A DNA stretch of 64,000 bases from Limnobacter thiooxidans (GTDB lineage Bacteria; Pseudomonadota; Gammaproteobacteria; Burkholderiales; Burkholderiaceae_B): the NCBI RefSeq assembly GCF_036323495.1, contig NZ_AP028947.1:2480001-2544000 (forward strand), given 5' to 3'. Both the position numbers and the translations under genes were made by a program. Positions 42,441 to 51,277 of this stretch are shown piece by piece. Under the pieces are notes generated by a model. The model ran no database searches and was not told the DNA's origin. It saw only the letters and a list, made by a program, of their open reading frames with translations. Position 1 is the first letter of the stretch; every line of letters begins with the position of its first letter.

Positions 42441-43550
42441 TCAAGACTTCGCCACGTCCACCAACTGCCCCTCTTTCAACAGGGCATTGGGATTCACCAC
42501 CACGCGGTCGTCTTTACCGACGCCCTGCAACACTTCCACTGCGGTAGGGTAGTTTTTACCCAGGGTCACTTTCCGGTACGCCACCTTGTTCTCGGCACTC
42601 AGCACCACCACGTTGGCGCCGCCATCGCGGTACACAATGGTGTTGGCAGGTACTGTCACGCTGTTGCCCTGGCCGGTGGTGGGTACTTTCAACGAGGCAT
42701 TCAAACCCGCAGGCAAAGCCAATTCCCGATTGTTGAATTCATATTCGATGCGCACCGTGCCCGTGTCAGCGCGCAACTCCTTTGAGGAGCGCTTGAACTC
42801 GACAGGAATGCCAAGCCCAGGGCGTTCGGTAACTTCAAGCACCGCCTTGCCTGCCTCCTGGACACGAAACAGTTGTGGCTGGGGCACATCCACCTGCACG
42901 CGCAGAACATCGCTGTTGATGATTCGGTACAGCATGCGCGTGTCATTGGGGCTGACGCGGTCACCGCGGTCGATGTTTCGTTCAGTGATCACGCCATCGA
43001 AGGGGGCTTTCAAGGTCAGGTAAGCCACTTCGCTTTGTAGCCGCAACACTTCAGCACGGGCGGCTGTCAAATTCGCTTTGGCAACTTCCTCAATACCACT
43101 CAAGGTATCCACCTCTTGGGCCGACACCGCGCCCCCAGCACCTAAGGGCTCCACACGTGCCCGGTTGCGGGTGGCCAGTTGCAACTCGGCCTCGCGCTGG
43201 GTCAAGGCTGCGCGTGCAGAATTCAGCGAGGCTTCCAGCTCGGGGGCAGAAATTGTTGCCAGCACCTGGCCTGCTTTCACGCGGCTGCCAATGTCTGCAA
43301 ATCGGGCCTGCACAAACCCGGAACTGCGGGCATACAAACTGGCTTCCTGGGAAGGGGCCAGCCGCGCAGCAAATTGAATGTCGCTGCTTGATTCAGACAA
43401 TTTGGGTTGCACCACATTCACCACGGGTACACCGGCCTGTTCAGACTGCGGTTTCAAATTGGCTTTGGCATCCTGCCCCCAGTAAACAAAACCAGCTCCC
43501 AAGGCCAGCGACACACTCAGAGCCAATCCGATCACGGTTGGTTTATTCAT
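42441..43550 (-). CDS. RND efflux periplasmic adaptor (second system)
   Basis: Membrane-fusion protein of 369 residues, anchored by an N-terminal hydrophobic segment (TVIGLALSVSLALGAGFVYW) without a lipobox. Lipoyl halves: VKAGQVLATISAPELEASLN and LTLKAPFDGVITERNIDRGD; between them an alpha-hairpin of about 75 residues. Beta-barrel and membrane-proximal domains follow (VPANTIVYRDGGANVVVLSA). It starts two bases upstream of the stop of nothing else; the permease gene ends at 43553, so the order in the transcript is permease first, adaptor second, the reverse of the other two systems here. Confidence 0.92.
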   Translation of the reverse strand: MNKPTVIGLALSVSLALGAGFVYWGQDAKANLKPQSEQAGVPVVNVVQPKLSESSSDIQFAARLAPSQEASLYARSSGFVQARFADIGSRVKAGQVLATISAPELEASLNSARAALTQREAELQLATRNRARVEPLGAGGAVSAQEVDTLSGIEEVAKANLTAARAEVLRLQSEVAYLTLKAPFDGVITERNIDRGDRVSPNDTRMLYRIINSDVLRVQVDVPQPQLFRVQEAGKAVLEVTERPGLGIPVEFKRSSKELRADTGTVRIEYEFNNRELALPAGLNASLKVPTTGQGNSVTVPANTIVYRDGGANVVVLSAENKVAYRKVTLGKNYPTAVEVLQGVGKDDRVVVNPNALLKEGQLVDVAKS

Positions 43551-43552
43551 GT

Positions 43553-46500
43553 TTATTCCTCCACCAGCGGTTTGCCGGGTACTGCGTTTTTCATCGCAAA
43601 TGCAAAAATCAGGGGCACCAGCACAAGGGTGGCGACAGAACCCGTCATCAAGCCACCAATCACCGCACGGGCCAAAGGCGCATTTTGTTCAGCGCCTTGG
43701 CCCAGTGCCGTGGCCATCGGGATCAAACCCACGATCATGGTCAGTGCTGTCATCAAAATGGGGCGAATTCGCTGGCGAACCGTCTGCAGGGCAGCATCCC
43801 AGGCTCCCATGCCCTGGGCCCAGGCATCCCTCGCAAACGAAGTCAGCAACACGCTGTTGGCCGTGGTAATTCCCATGGTCATGATCAAGCCCATCAGGGC
43901 TGGCACGCTGATGGGTGTGTTTGTGATGTAAAGCCCAGCCACAGCGCCCGACAACGCCACTGGCAAACTGCTCAAGGCCACAAAAGGCAAGGTCCACGAT
44001 TGGAAGTTGAACACCATCACCAGCACGATCAACACCAGTGCGCTGAGCAAGCCGAGTGCCAGTTCCTTGAATGCCGCGGTCATTGCGGTGGCCTGTCCGT
44101 TGATCTCGATTTTGTTGCCGGGTTTCAAGCGCCCCTGGACCTGCTCCACTGCTGCCTGCGCTTGCTCAGACAACACCCGCAGGTTGGCGCCCGGTGCGTT
44201 GGCCAGCACGCTGATCACCGGTTGGAAGGTGGAACGAACCACTGTGGCTGGCACGTTGCGCGGTGTGATGCTGGCGATCGCGCCCAATTGAATGTTTTGC
44301 CCGGAAGGTGTAGTGATGGGCAAGCGCAGCAGGTCTTCCACAGACCCCAGGCTTTGCAAGGGGGCCTGAACCTGGACCACATAGGAAATGCCGGCACGCG
44401 GGTCAGACCAATAACTGGGCGCTACGGTACCACCCGTACCCAGTACACCCAACAGGGTTTGCAAGGCGTCAGCTGATGTAATGCCCAGCGCCAAGGCCCG
44501 GTCGCGGTCAATCGACACCACAAATTCCGGCAAATTGCCCACCTGGCGCAGCATCAGGTCGCTGATCTCCTCGGAACCTTTCAAGTTCTTGATCAGGTCT
44601 TGCGCAATGCCCAGATTGCCCGGCACATCGCGGCCGATCACCCTGATTTCAGCGGACGTGGGGGTCAAACCCGACAAGGTCTGGTTCGTGATGTCAGCCG
44701 GTAGGAACAGGAACTTGAAGTCGGGATAACGCTCGCTCAGTTCACGGCGCAACAGGGTCTGATACTCGAAAGTACCCTGTTGCTTTGGGTTCAGCTCAAT
44801 CAGCATTTCACCATCGAACCCGCCAATGGTCATGGTGTCCACCCATGACATGTTCACCGGGTCTGGTTGCCCAATCAACTCCACAATTTGCTTCACCTCG
44901 TCGGCGGGAATCAGTTCGCGAATGGTGGTTTGCACCTTCGCAAAATTGTTGGCGGTTTCTTCAACCCTTGTGCCCGCCGGCCCGCGAACATAGAGTTTCA
45001 ACAAGCCCGCGTCGGTGCGCGGAAAATACTGCTGGGGGCTGATGACCAACAAGGCAGCTGCAGTACCCACAATCAACACCACCAACAAGGCCACCACAGG
45101 CCATTTGGCACGCAAGGTGGGCAGGCGGTTCGCAATGCCGTTACCCAAGCGGTCAATGCCCGCTTCCAGCTTGTCAAAGCCCTTGTAGTGGCGGTCGTTC
45201 TTGTCAAGCTTCAAGGCAGCCAGTGTGGGCACCACGGTTCGGGAAAAGAAATACGAGGCAGCCAATGCAGCAATCACGGTGATGGCCAGCGGTTCAAACA
45301 CATAGCCTGCAATGCCGTCCAGCAGAAAAATCGGGGTGAATACAATGCAGGTGGACAGGGTGGACACAAACTCGGGAAAGGCCACCTGTTTTGCACCGGC
45401 CAGTGCGGCCTGGGGTGCACTCAGGCCAAGGGCGATGTTGCGGTTGATGTTTTCAATTTCAACCATGGCGTTGTCGACCAGAATACCCACCGCCAGCGCC
45501 AAACCAGCCAGGCTCATCAGGTTCAGGGTGTGCCCGGTCAGTTTCACCGCCATCACGGCCACCAGCAGAGAAAGTGGAATCGACACCAACACGATCAAGC
45601 TTGACTTGATTGAACCCAAAAACACAAACACCACCAGGCCCACCAAAAAGCCCACAATCAGAATTTCCTTGGTGATGATGTCCACTGCACTCTGAACAAA
45701 CACAGACTGGTCAAAAATCGGAATGATCTTCGCGCCCTCCGGTGCAGCGGCCTGAATGTCGGGCAACAGAGCTTTGACCTTCTCAATGATGTCGGTGGTG
45801 GAAGCCCCTCCTATCTTGATCAGGGAAACCAGCACCGCGCTGCTTCCATCCACCCGGGTCAAGTTGGTCTGGATTGCACCGCCATCGCGCACATCCGCCA
45901 CATCGCGCAGCTTGATGATTCGCCCATCTTTGGCACTGATCGGCAGGTTGGCAAACACCTCGGCACTTTCTGGGCTGGCATCGACAGATATTTGCAGGTC
46001 GCGAAGACCTTCCCGCACATTGCCCGAAGGCAGCGTCTGGTTTTGCTGGTTCACCGCACGGGCTACATCGGCTGCGGACAAACCAAAAGCCGGCAGGGCA
46101 TCAGGTTTCAAATCAATCATGATTTGCCGCGTGGCCCCACCGTAAGGCAGTGTCAGGCGCATACCGCCAATGCTTTGAATCTGACCGCGCAGTTGAATGC
46201 GCGCGTAATCAGCCAACTGGCTTTGACTCAGGGTGTCGGAAGACACCACCAGGCTGAGAATCGGGCGACTGGACAGGGAATTGCGCACCACGATCGGCGG
46301 ACTGGTACCAGGCGGCATGCGCCGCAGAATTGTCTGTGAAATGGCCGCCACCTGAGACAAGGCCACGTCGATTTCCACATTGTTCTGGAACACCACGCGA
46401 ACCAACCCGACGCCATTGAATGTTTCGGAGGAGATTTCCTTCACGTTGTCGACGTTGTTCAACAAAGCCAACTCTGAAAAGGATGTGATTTTGCTGGCCA

Positions 46501-46675
46501 TTTCACGGGCATTCAAACCTTGGTAGGTCCACACCACATTCACGACCGGCGTTTTGACTTCGGGGAGAATATCGACAGGCAATTGCCGAAGTGCAGACAA
46601 ACCCAATATCAACACCAGAATGGCCAGAGCGCCCATTGAATAAGGCTTGCTCAAGGCGTACTTCACCAACCACAT
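43553..46675 (-). CDS. RND efflux permease (second system)
   Basis: Proton-driven inner-membrane pump, 1040 residues from ATG 46675, which has AAAGGA eight bases upstream; a longer in-frame start lacks this. Twelve TM helices in the standard 1+5+1+5 pattern with two large periplasmic loops. The TM4 proton site reads GILVDNAMVEIENI, an Asp-Asn pair instead of the Asp-Asp of AcrB; this is common in HAE1 relatives. The C-terminal half includes QRIRPILMTALTMIVGLIPM. The adaptor gene follows by two bases. Metal or drug specificity cannot be assigned; it lacks clear CzcA/CusA metal-site features that I can identify. Confidence 0.94.
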   Translation of the reverse strand: MWLVKYALSKPYSMGALAILVLILGLSALRQLPVDILPEVKTPVVNVVWTYQGLNAREMASKITSFSELALLNNVDNVKEISSETFNGVGLVRVVFQNNVEIDVALSQVAAISQTILRRMPPGTSPPIVVRNSLSSRPILSLVVSSDTLSQSQLADYARIQLRGQIQSIGGMRLTLPYGGATRQIMIDLKPDALPAFGLSAADVARAVNQQNQTLPSGNVREGLRDLQISVDASPESAEVFANLPISAKDGRIIKLRDVADVRDGGAIQTNLTRVDGSSAVLVSLIKIGGASTTDIIEKVKALLPDIQAAAPEGAKIIPIFDQSVFVQSAVDIITKEILIVGFLVGLVVFVFLGSIKSSLIVLVSIPLSLLVAVMAVKLTGHTLNLMSLAGLALAVGILVDNAMVEIENINRNIALGLSAPQAALAGAKQVAFPEFVSTLSTCIVFTPIFLLDGIAGYVFEPLAITVIAALAASYFFSRTVVPTLAALKLDKNDRHYKGFDKLEAGIDRLGNGIANRLPTLRAKWPVVALLVVLIVGTAAALLVISPQQYFPRTDAGLLKLYVRGPAGTRVEETANNFAKVQTTIRELIPADEVKQIVELIGQPDPVNMSWVDTMTIGGFDGEMLIELNPKQQGTFEYQTLLRRELSERYPDFKFLFLPADITNQTLSGLTPTSAEIRVIGRDVPGNLGIAQDLIKNLKGSEEISDLMLRQVGNLPEFVVSIDRDRALALGITSADALQTLLGVLGTGGTVAPSYWSDPRAGISYVVQVQAPLQSLGSVEDLLRLPITTPSGQNIQLGAIASITPRNVPATVVRSTFQPVISVLANAPGANLRVLSEQAQAAVEQVQGRLKPGNKIEINGQATAMTAAFKELALGLLSALVLIVLVMVFNFQSWTLPFVALSSLPVALSGAVAGLYITNTPISVPALMGLIMTMGITTANSVLLTSFARDAWAQGMGAWDAALQTVRQRIRPILMTALTMIVGLIPMATALGQGAEQNAPLARAVIGGLMTGSVATLVLVPLIFAFAMKNAVPGKPLVEE

Positions 46676-46818
46676 TGTTAATCCTTTGCCTACTGCCTGC
46701 TGAATCAGCCTGCTTTGAGCGCCATTGCCCAAAAATGTTCAAAAATTGTAAAAAACGTCTATAAAGCTTCCTCTTGTTACTTCAATTTAAGCATACTTGC
46801 GCATTCGCTCACTACCTG

Positions 46819-47706
46819 ATGAAAACCATGAGCCAAGCCAGTGCACTGCGCCTATTGCTGCTGTCCATGATCTGGGGCTCTTCTTTTGTGTTCTACAAAA
46901 TTGCGGCGGCCGACATGCCACCTGCCTTCATGGCCGCTCTGCGCGTGGCCTGCGGGGCACTCTTCCTGGGTGGTCTTTTCGCAATCACCAACAAACAAAC
47001 CCAGGTGGCCAAACGCTGGAAGCTGATCACGGCCATCGCTGTATTTGCCTCGGCCCTGCCCTTCACGCTGGTGGCCTATGCTTCGCTCACCGTTTCGGCA
47101 TCAGTATTGGTGATCATCAATGCAACCGCGCCAATTTGGGCAGCCATTGTGGCATTGCTGTGGACCAGGGCTGTGCCTTCGCCAATGGCTTTACTGGGCT
47201 TGGTGTTGGGTCTGCTGGGTGTGGGTATTATTGTGGGTCTGGACACTGCCACCTTGAACACCGAAGGCACGGGTTTGGGAATCGCTGCAGCCTTGGGCGC
47301 TGCGGCCTGTTACGGACTGGCCACCAACATGGCCAAGTACCTGGGCAGTGACATTGACCCCTTGACCAATGCATTTGGCTGCCTGCTGATGGGTTCGTTC
47401 ATCCTGATGCCGTTTGTGCCGTTCAACCTGCCCGAGCAAATGCCGGCAATCAGCAGCTGGCTGGCGATTTTGGGTGTGGGGGTGTTGTGCAGCGGGGTGG
47501 CTTACCTGCTGTATTTCAGACTGGTGATGGACATCGGCCCCACATCGGCCCTTACAGTGACTTTTCTGACACCGGTGTTTGGCGTGCTTTGGGGCCACCT
47601 GTTCCTGGATGAAACATTGGGTTGGCATACCTTGGTTGGCGGGCTGGTGGTGCTGGCAGGCACCGGGCTGGCTGCGGTGTACGGGCTTTCAGAAAAAGCA
47701 GCTTAA
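46819..47706 (+). CDS. DMT-family (EamA) transporter
   Basis: Ten-TM inner-membrane permease of the drug/metabolite transporter superfamily, 295 residues from ATG 46819 (an ATG three codons later is equally possible; neither has a strong ribosome site). Two EamA repeats: MIWGSSFVFYKIAAADMPPA in the first half and VMDIGPTSALTVTFLTPVFG in the second. It converges with the TadG-like gene: the two stops overlap by three bases (47704-47705 shared within TTAA), leaving no room for a terminator between them. The substrate is unknown. Confidence 0.9.
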   Translation: MKTMSQASALRLLLLSMIWGSSFVFYKIAAADMPPAFMAALRVACGALFLGGLFAITNKQTQVAKRWKLITAIAVFASALPFTLVAYASLTVSASVLVIINATAPIWAAIVALLWTRAVPSPMALLGLVLGLLGVGIIVGLDTATLNTEGTGLGIAAALGAAACYGLATNMAKYLGSDIDPLTNAFGCLLMGSFILMPFVPFNLPEQMPAISSWLAILGVGVLCSGVAYLLYFRLVMDIGPTSALTVTFLTPVFGVLWGHLFLDETLGWHTLVGGLVVLAGTGLAAVYGLSEKAA

Positions 47707-49331
47707 CGCGTCAGCACGACACTTTGACAGTCCATGGAATTCACATCCACGGTCACTGTATTCAGGTCCACACCCAACACTTGCAACAAACCATCCAGAA
47801 TATTGCCCACAAGGCCAAGAATTGGGCGCAGCACTGGCTCCAGAACAACCAATAGGGTACTGACCAAACCATTGACTGTGGCTCGGATCAAAGGCCCTAC
47901 GAATGGCAAATCCACGTTCAAGTCGAGGTCGGTGTTGGACAGCAAACCGCCCAGTGTTTGACCAAGGTTCAAATCAACACTTTCCTGAAAGGGCGCAACC
48001 CCATCAAAACTTAGTTGTACGGGGTCTGAGCGCAAGCTGGCGCCCGCACCCAAAGTCACACCCGCATTGACCAAACCCAGCAAGGTCACATTCAGGATTC
48101 TGGCAGGTGCACCACAGGTCAAACCGCCAACTGTGGTATTCAGATTGCCAGCACTCTGTGAAATACACACCTCGGCCACTGCAGGTACCACCGTCATCTC
48201 CATGTTGTTGTTGGCACGTGGAAAGCGACACGTCAAGTCATTGACTTCAGCCAACCCACCAGCCACACGCAGCTGCAGGGCCAGATCTAGTGCACTCAGA
48301 CTGACCAGCGCAATATTGATGTTCAAGGGCTGGCGCACGCGCACATTCAAGGCAACCTGCGCAGTACGAGCACTGGTGATGGGGTCTTTGTAGGGTGTTT
48401 TACGACCCACAAACACCTGCGGAGCCTCAAGAATGTTCACGCCCACGTCCAGCCTCAGCAAACCGGACATGACTGGCAATGTATAACCGACGCCTTTCAC
48501 TGCGTTCAAAAGCGTGACTTGCGCCAATTGACCAAGATTGACATTCAAAGGAGTGTCGGTTCGACCTGACAAATCCGCAGCCAACAAGTCTCCGACGGTC
48601 AGGTTCACACTGTTTAAAGGACCACTGAGCGCACTGAGCAAACCCTGAATCTGCATTTTGTCAGCCTGATCGGCATCACCCACCAGCAGCGCATCCTGCA
48701 ATAAACCCAGGGCTGACACATTCAAGGCCAACAGTTCGTTCAGGCTGGCCACACCCAACTCGGTACTCAAAGCCAGCAAATCCACAGCAATGTCGCTGCC
48801 GAGCAAAGCCCCCCATTGCGCCACAGTCAGGTTGACAGCACCGCCACCCAGGGCAGTCAACAATCCATTGAGCAAAGCCGACTGGTTGGTGTCAACAGTG
48901 GCGAGAGACGAGGACACAGTCCCCACCACAGTTGGGGTCACAGTTGCTTCAGCGACTGCATTGATTTGCTGATTGGGCAAAAAGGCCAGCAGGCTGTTCA
49001 AAGAGCGATTGATCGTGACTCGCGCCGTAATTGCATTGGGGCAATCGGCGCTTACCGCATCGTTGATGACACAGACAATCGTCAATTCATCTTCAACCTG
49101 AATTCCATTTTCCTGTGCAATTGCCAAGGCCTCGGGAAAAGCAGGGCCATCCGCCATTTGCCGCGCGGCGGTTAATGCAACCAGATCAGCAACACCCTGA
49201 ATGCGGGACTTCTCCCAAGCAGTGTGCCCCACCGCCAATACCCCCAAGGCACCAATACTCATTAGCAGCACGAACACGGTCAGCAGCGTATATGCCCCCT
49301 GTTGCTGTGCGATATTGCGTGGCTTAGTCAT
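47703..49331 (-). CDS. TadG-like pilus-associated membrane protein
   Basis: 542 residues from ATG 49331. The N-terminal Tad-type segment (QQQGAYTLLTVFVLLMSIGA, then AWEKSRIQGVADLVALTAARQ) matches TadG/DUF2134 proteins: one TM helix near residue 15-35 and a conserved Asp-Ala-Ala-type helix. The long remainder is very rich in Leu, Val, Asn and Ala, with repeated short units (LLNGLLTALGGG; LLSALSGPLN; LGGLLSNTDLDLNVDLPFVG), likely an extended beta or amphipathic periplasmic region. It overlaps the TadE-like gene by 8 bases. No other tad/flp genes are present. Confidence 0.85.
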   Translation of the reverse strand: MTKPRNIAQQQGAYTLLTVFVLLMSIGALGVLAVGHTAWEKSRIQGVADLVALTAARQMADGPAFPEALAIAQENGIQVEDELTIVCVINDAVSADCPNAITARVTINRSLNSLLAFLPNQQINAVAEATVTPTVVGTVSSSLATVDTNQSALLNGLLTALGGGAVNLTVAQWGALLGSDIAVDLLALSTELGVASLNELLALNVSALGLLQDALLVGDADQADKMQIQGLLSALSGPLNSVNLTVGDLLAADLSGRTDTPLNVNLGQLAQVTLLNAVKGVGYTLPVMSGLLRLDVGVNILEAPQVFVGRKTPYKDPITSARTAQVALNVRVRQPLNINIALVSLSALDLALQLRVAGGLAEVNDLTCRFPRANNNMEMTVVPAVAEVCISQSAGNLNTTVGGLTCGAPARILNVTLLGLVNAGVTLGAGASLRSDPVQLSFDGVAPFQESVDLNLGQTLGGLLSNTDLDLNVDLPFVGPLIRATVNGLVSTLLVVLEPVLRPILGLVGNILDGLLQVLGVDLNTVTVDVNSMDCQSVVLTR

Positions 49332-49785
49332 TGTTCGGCTCCACACGGGTGGTGGACTCGGCCGACAAATTGGCAGGAAGGGGAATGAAAAAAGAGTTTC
49401 CAACCAGCGGGTTGTTTTGATAGTTGGGATACACAAGGCTCAGGCGCAAGCACACAGAATCACCACAGGGTGTCGTATTTACGGACTGAACAATGTTTTC
49501 CCGAAAACTGCCAACGTATTGGGGCAAAAGGCTGTCAAGGGAATCACGGGCGAATTCCTCGTAATCGGCCTGCGAAAAACCGGTTCGGAACACGGTCACC
49601 TGGCGGGCCGCTTCACTGGTGGTGTTGTTCATAATCAACAGGGCCCCCAACAACACCGAGTATTCCACGATGGCAAATACTACTGCGAGCAGTATGGGTA
49701 GCGTGAGCACCAGTTCCACCAACAAAGCGCCTTTTTGGCGAAATCTGGATTTGTCTTTTGGGGTGCCGGGATTGTTGGTGATCAT
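49324..49785 (-). CDS. TadE-like minor pilin/membrane protein
   Basis: 153 residues from ATG 49785 (a TTG at 49797 is an alternative; neither has a good ribosome site). The TadE N-terminal motif is clear: RQKGALLVELVLTLPILLAV, with a conserved Glu in the hydrophobic helix and the following EYSVLLGALLIMNNTTSEAARQ. Two cysteines (TPCGDSVCL) probably form a disulfide. It is translationally linked to the TadG-like gene. In typical Tad loci this protein helps assemble Flp pili; here the ATPase, prepilin peptidase and Flp pilin genes are not in view. Confidence 0.87.
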   Translation of the reverse strand: MITNNPGTPKDKSRFRQKGALLVELVLTLPILLAVVFAIVEYSVLLGALLIMNNTTSEAARQVTVFRTGFSQADYEEFARDSLDSLLPQYVGSFRENIVQSVNTTPCGDSVCLRLSLVYPNYQNNPLVGNSFFIPLPANLSAESTTRVEPNND

Positions 49786-50155
49786 TTGATTAATCAATTT
49801 GGGTTAATTTTGTAGACAGTAATTCACTGTGCCAGCAAAACCATTCAACTCAAACTGAAAACACGACAGGATTTACCCCCCTAATTGGGTAAATGTCGTT
49901 TTTATCTTTATTTCAATGACATACAAGCTGATTTACCCTTAGTAAGGCTTTAACTTGCATGAAAGACCTGGCTAGCGACCAACTTAGATTGTGCCAGTGT
50001 TTTACCTACAAATGACTAACCTTTTCCACTATTTTTTCACAATCAAGGGGCGAATAAAAGCTTGGTGGAATTGCAATGCAAAAAGGAAAGGTCGAGCGAA
50101 TTGCCCAACCTTTCCGACATCATTCAATGAAAGTTAGCGCGCCAGAAAACCAATA
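49786..50155. other. Intergenic region with repeated ATTTACCC octamers and a hairpin
   Basis: No gene is visible. ATTTACCC occurs at 49871-49878 and 49931-49938, and inverted as GGGTAAAT at 49887-49894. The first and inverted copies form a hairpin extended by ACGAC (49863-49867) and GTCGT (49895-49899), followed by TTTTT. It could be a rightward terminator or an operator for the TadE gene, which reads leftward from 49785. The right end carries the terminator of the next gene (50080-50115). Confidence 0.7.
50080..50115 (-). terminator. Intrinsic terminator of the RR(D/A)Y-repeat protein gene
   Basis: Read leftward: GGAAAGGTTGGGC, loop AATTC, GCTCGACCTTTCC, then TTTTT. The 13-pair stem has two G-U pairs. 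It lies 41 bases beyond the stop at 50156. Confidence 0.85.
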
Positions 50156-50761
50156 TCAGTCATCCCGACCCCGGCCGTGTCTGCCATATCCATGATCATG
50201 GTCACCCCCGTGTTTCCAGTGGTGATTATTGTCTCGACGATCATCACGTCGATAATCGCGGCGTTCATAGTCTTTTCGAGCATAATCACGACGCTCATAA
50301 GCACGACGCTCATAAGCACGACGATCATAATCCCGTCTATCGTAGTCCCGGCGATCGTATCCACCCCGGTTCACGTAAGTAATGCGATCACGATAAACAT
50401 AACGCTGCTCAATGTAGCGCGGGCTGAAGTCGTAATAATCGCGCGACTTCACGAAATAGACCGGTCTTGAACAAGCGCCATATTCTCCGCAATAGCGCCC
50501 CCACTTCCGAAGGTGTCCGGGTGGAACATGCAGGTACACGGGCGAAAGAATTCGGGATGGGCGGGAAACGATCAAGGGTTCAGCATAAACAAGGGCCGGG
50601 TAGCGGCCATTGTCGATATTCACTGAACCATAGACACCGGGCAGCACTTCACCGCCCACGCCGATGGACACATTTACCGCATTGGCCTGTCCTGGTGCCA
50701 AGGCCAAGCCCATTAACAAGGCGCAGCTGGTTGAAAAAATCTTGAACAATCCGTTTCTCAT
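50156..50761 (-). CDS. Secreted basic repeat protein, unknown function
   Basis: 201 residues from ATG 50761, chosen for the perfect AAGGAGG upstream. Signal peptide ends at GQANAV. Residues about 30-110 form a conserved-looking domain (VNVSIGVGGEVLPGVYGSVN; VYLHVPPGHLRKWGRYCGEY with two Cys; RPVYFVKSRDYYDFSPRY). This domain occurs in uncharacterised burkholderial exported proteins. The C-terminal third is a basic pentapeptide array (YDRRD/YERRA type) followed by a His/Gly/Asp-rich tail (HHWKHGGDHDHGYGRHGRG) that could bind metal. It is transcribed divergently from the PA2779-like gene. Function unknown. Confidence 0.85.
   Translation of the reverse strand: MRNGLFKIFSTSCALLMGLALAPGQANAVNVSIGVGGEVLPGVYGSVNIDNGRYPALVYAEPLIVSRPSRILSPVYLHVPPGHLRKWGRYCGEYGACSRPVYFVKSRDYYDFSPRYIEQRYVYRDRITYVNRGGYDRRDYDRRDYDRRAYERRAYERRDYARKDYERRDYRRDDRRDNNHHWKHGGDHDHGYGRHGRGRDD
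50255..50359 (-). repeat. Seven 15-base units encoding Tyr-acidic-Arg-Arg pentapeptides
   Basis: Within the secreted protein gene. The encoded units read YDRRD, YDRRD, YDRRA, YERRA, YERRD, YARKD, YERRD. The DNA units are imperfect copies, e.g. neighbouring CATAAGCACGACGCT copies, so the array probably varies in length between strains. Confidence 0.85.
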
Positions 50762-50893
50762 CACGAATCCTCCTTGGTGTGATGTCAACTAAAACGCGGC
50801 GTTCCTCGTTTGGTTGACTCGCATCAAACAAGCACCAATGCTTGTTTAGGCCTATGATGACCTTTCCCACACACAAGAATGATGGAGAATAAA

Positions 50894-51277
50894 ATGACCA
50901 AAACCATGCGCGCCACTTCAATGGCTGTTTTGCTGAGCTTTTCAAGCAGCTTTATTGTTGCCCCCGCTCATGCTGCCATTGTGAGCACAGAACAGGCTGT
51001 TGCAATGCACCAGCAAGATCGTTCTGAACTCAAACAGTTTTTTGATCGTGAAGAAATCGCCACTGCCCTTCAAGCACACGGCGTAAGCGCTGAAGCTGCC
51101 AAAGCCCGTGTCGACGCCATGACCGAAGAAGAAGCCCAGAAGCTGGCTGCACACATTGAGAACGCACCTGCAGGTGCCGGTATTGTTGGTGTACTATTTA
51201 CTGTCTTCATTATTCTGTTGGTAACCGACATTCTTGGCTTGACCAAGGTGTTTCCGTTTACCCGATCCGTTCGATGA
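50894..51277 (+). CDS. PA2779-family small exported membrane protein
   Basis: 127 residues from ATG 50894, which has GGAG seven bases upstream; two earlier ATGs lack one. Signal peptide (TSMAVLLSFSSSFIVAPAHA), then a helical region with STEQAVAMHQQDRSELKQFF and ALQAHGVSAEAAKARVDAMT, and a C-terminal TM helix (GIVGVLFTVFIILLVTDILG). The Pseudomonas PA2779 family has this layout and is paired with a PA2778-type peptidase. Here the stop overlaps the peptidase start (ATGA), confirming the pair. No molecular function is known to me. Confidence 0.9.
   Translation: MTKTMRATSMAVLLSFSSSFIVAPAHAAIVSTEQAVAMHQQDRSELKQFFDREEIATALQAHGVSAEAAKARVDAMTEEEAQKLAAHIENAPAGAGIVGVLFTVFIILLVTDILGLTKVFPFTRSVR

Noticed and set aside
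43157..44476. 439-codon plus-strand open frame opposite the second RND system
   Set aside because: Antisense shadow crossing the boundary between the adaptor and permease genes; composition is His/Gln/Cys-rich without domains.
50255..50359. 15-base repeats considered as a CRISPR or regulatory array
   Set aside because: Units are contiguous without spacers and keep the reading frame of a signal-peptide protein.
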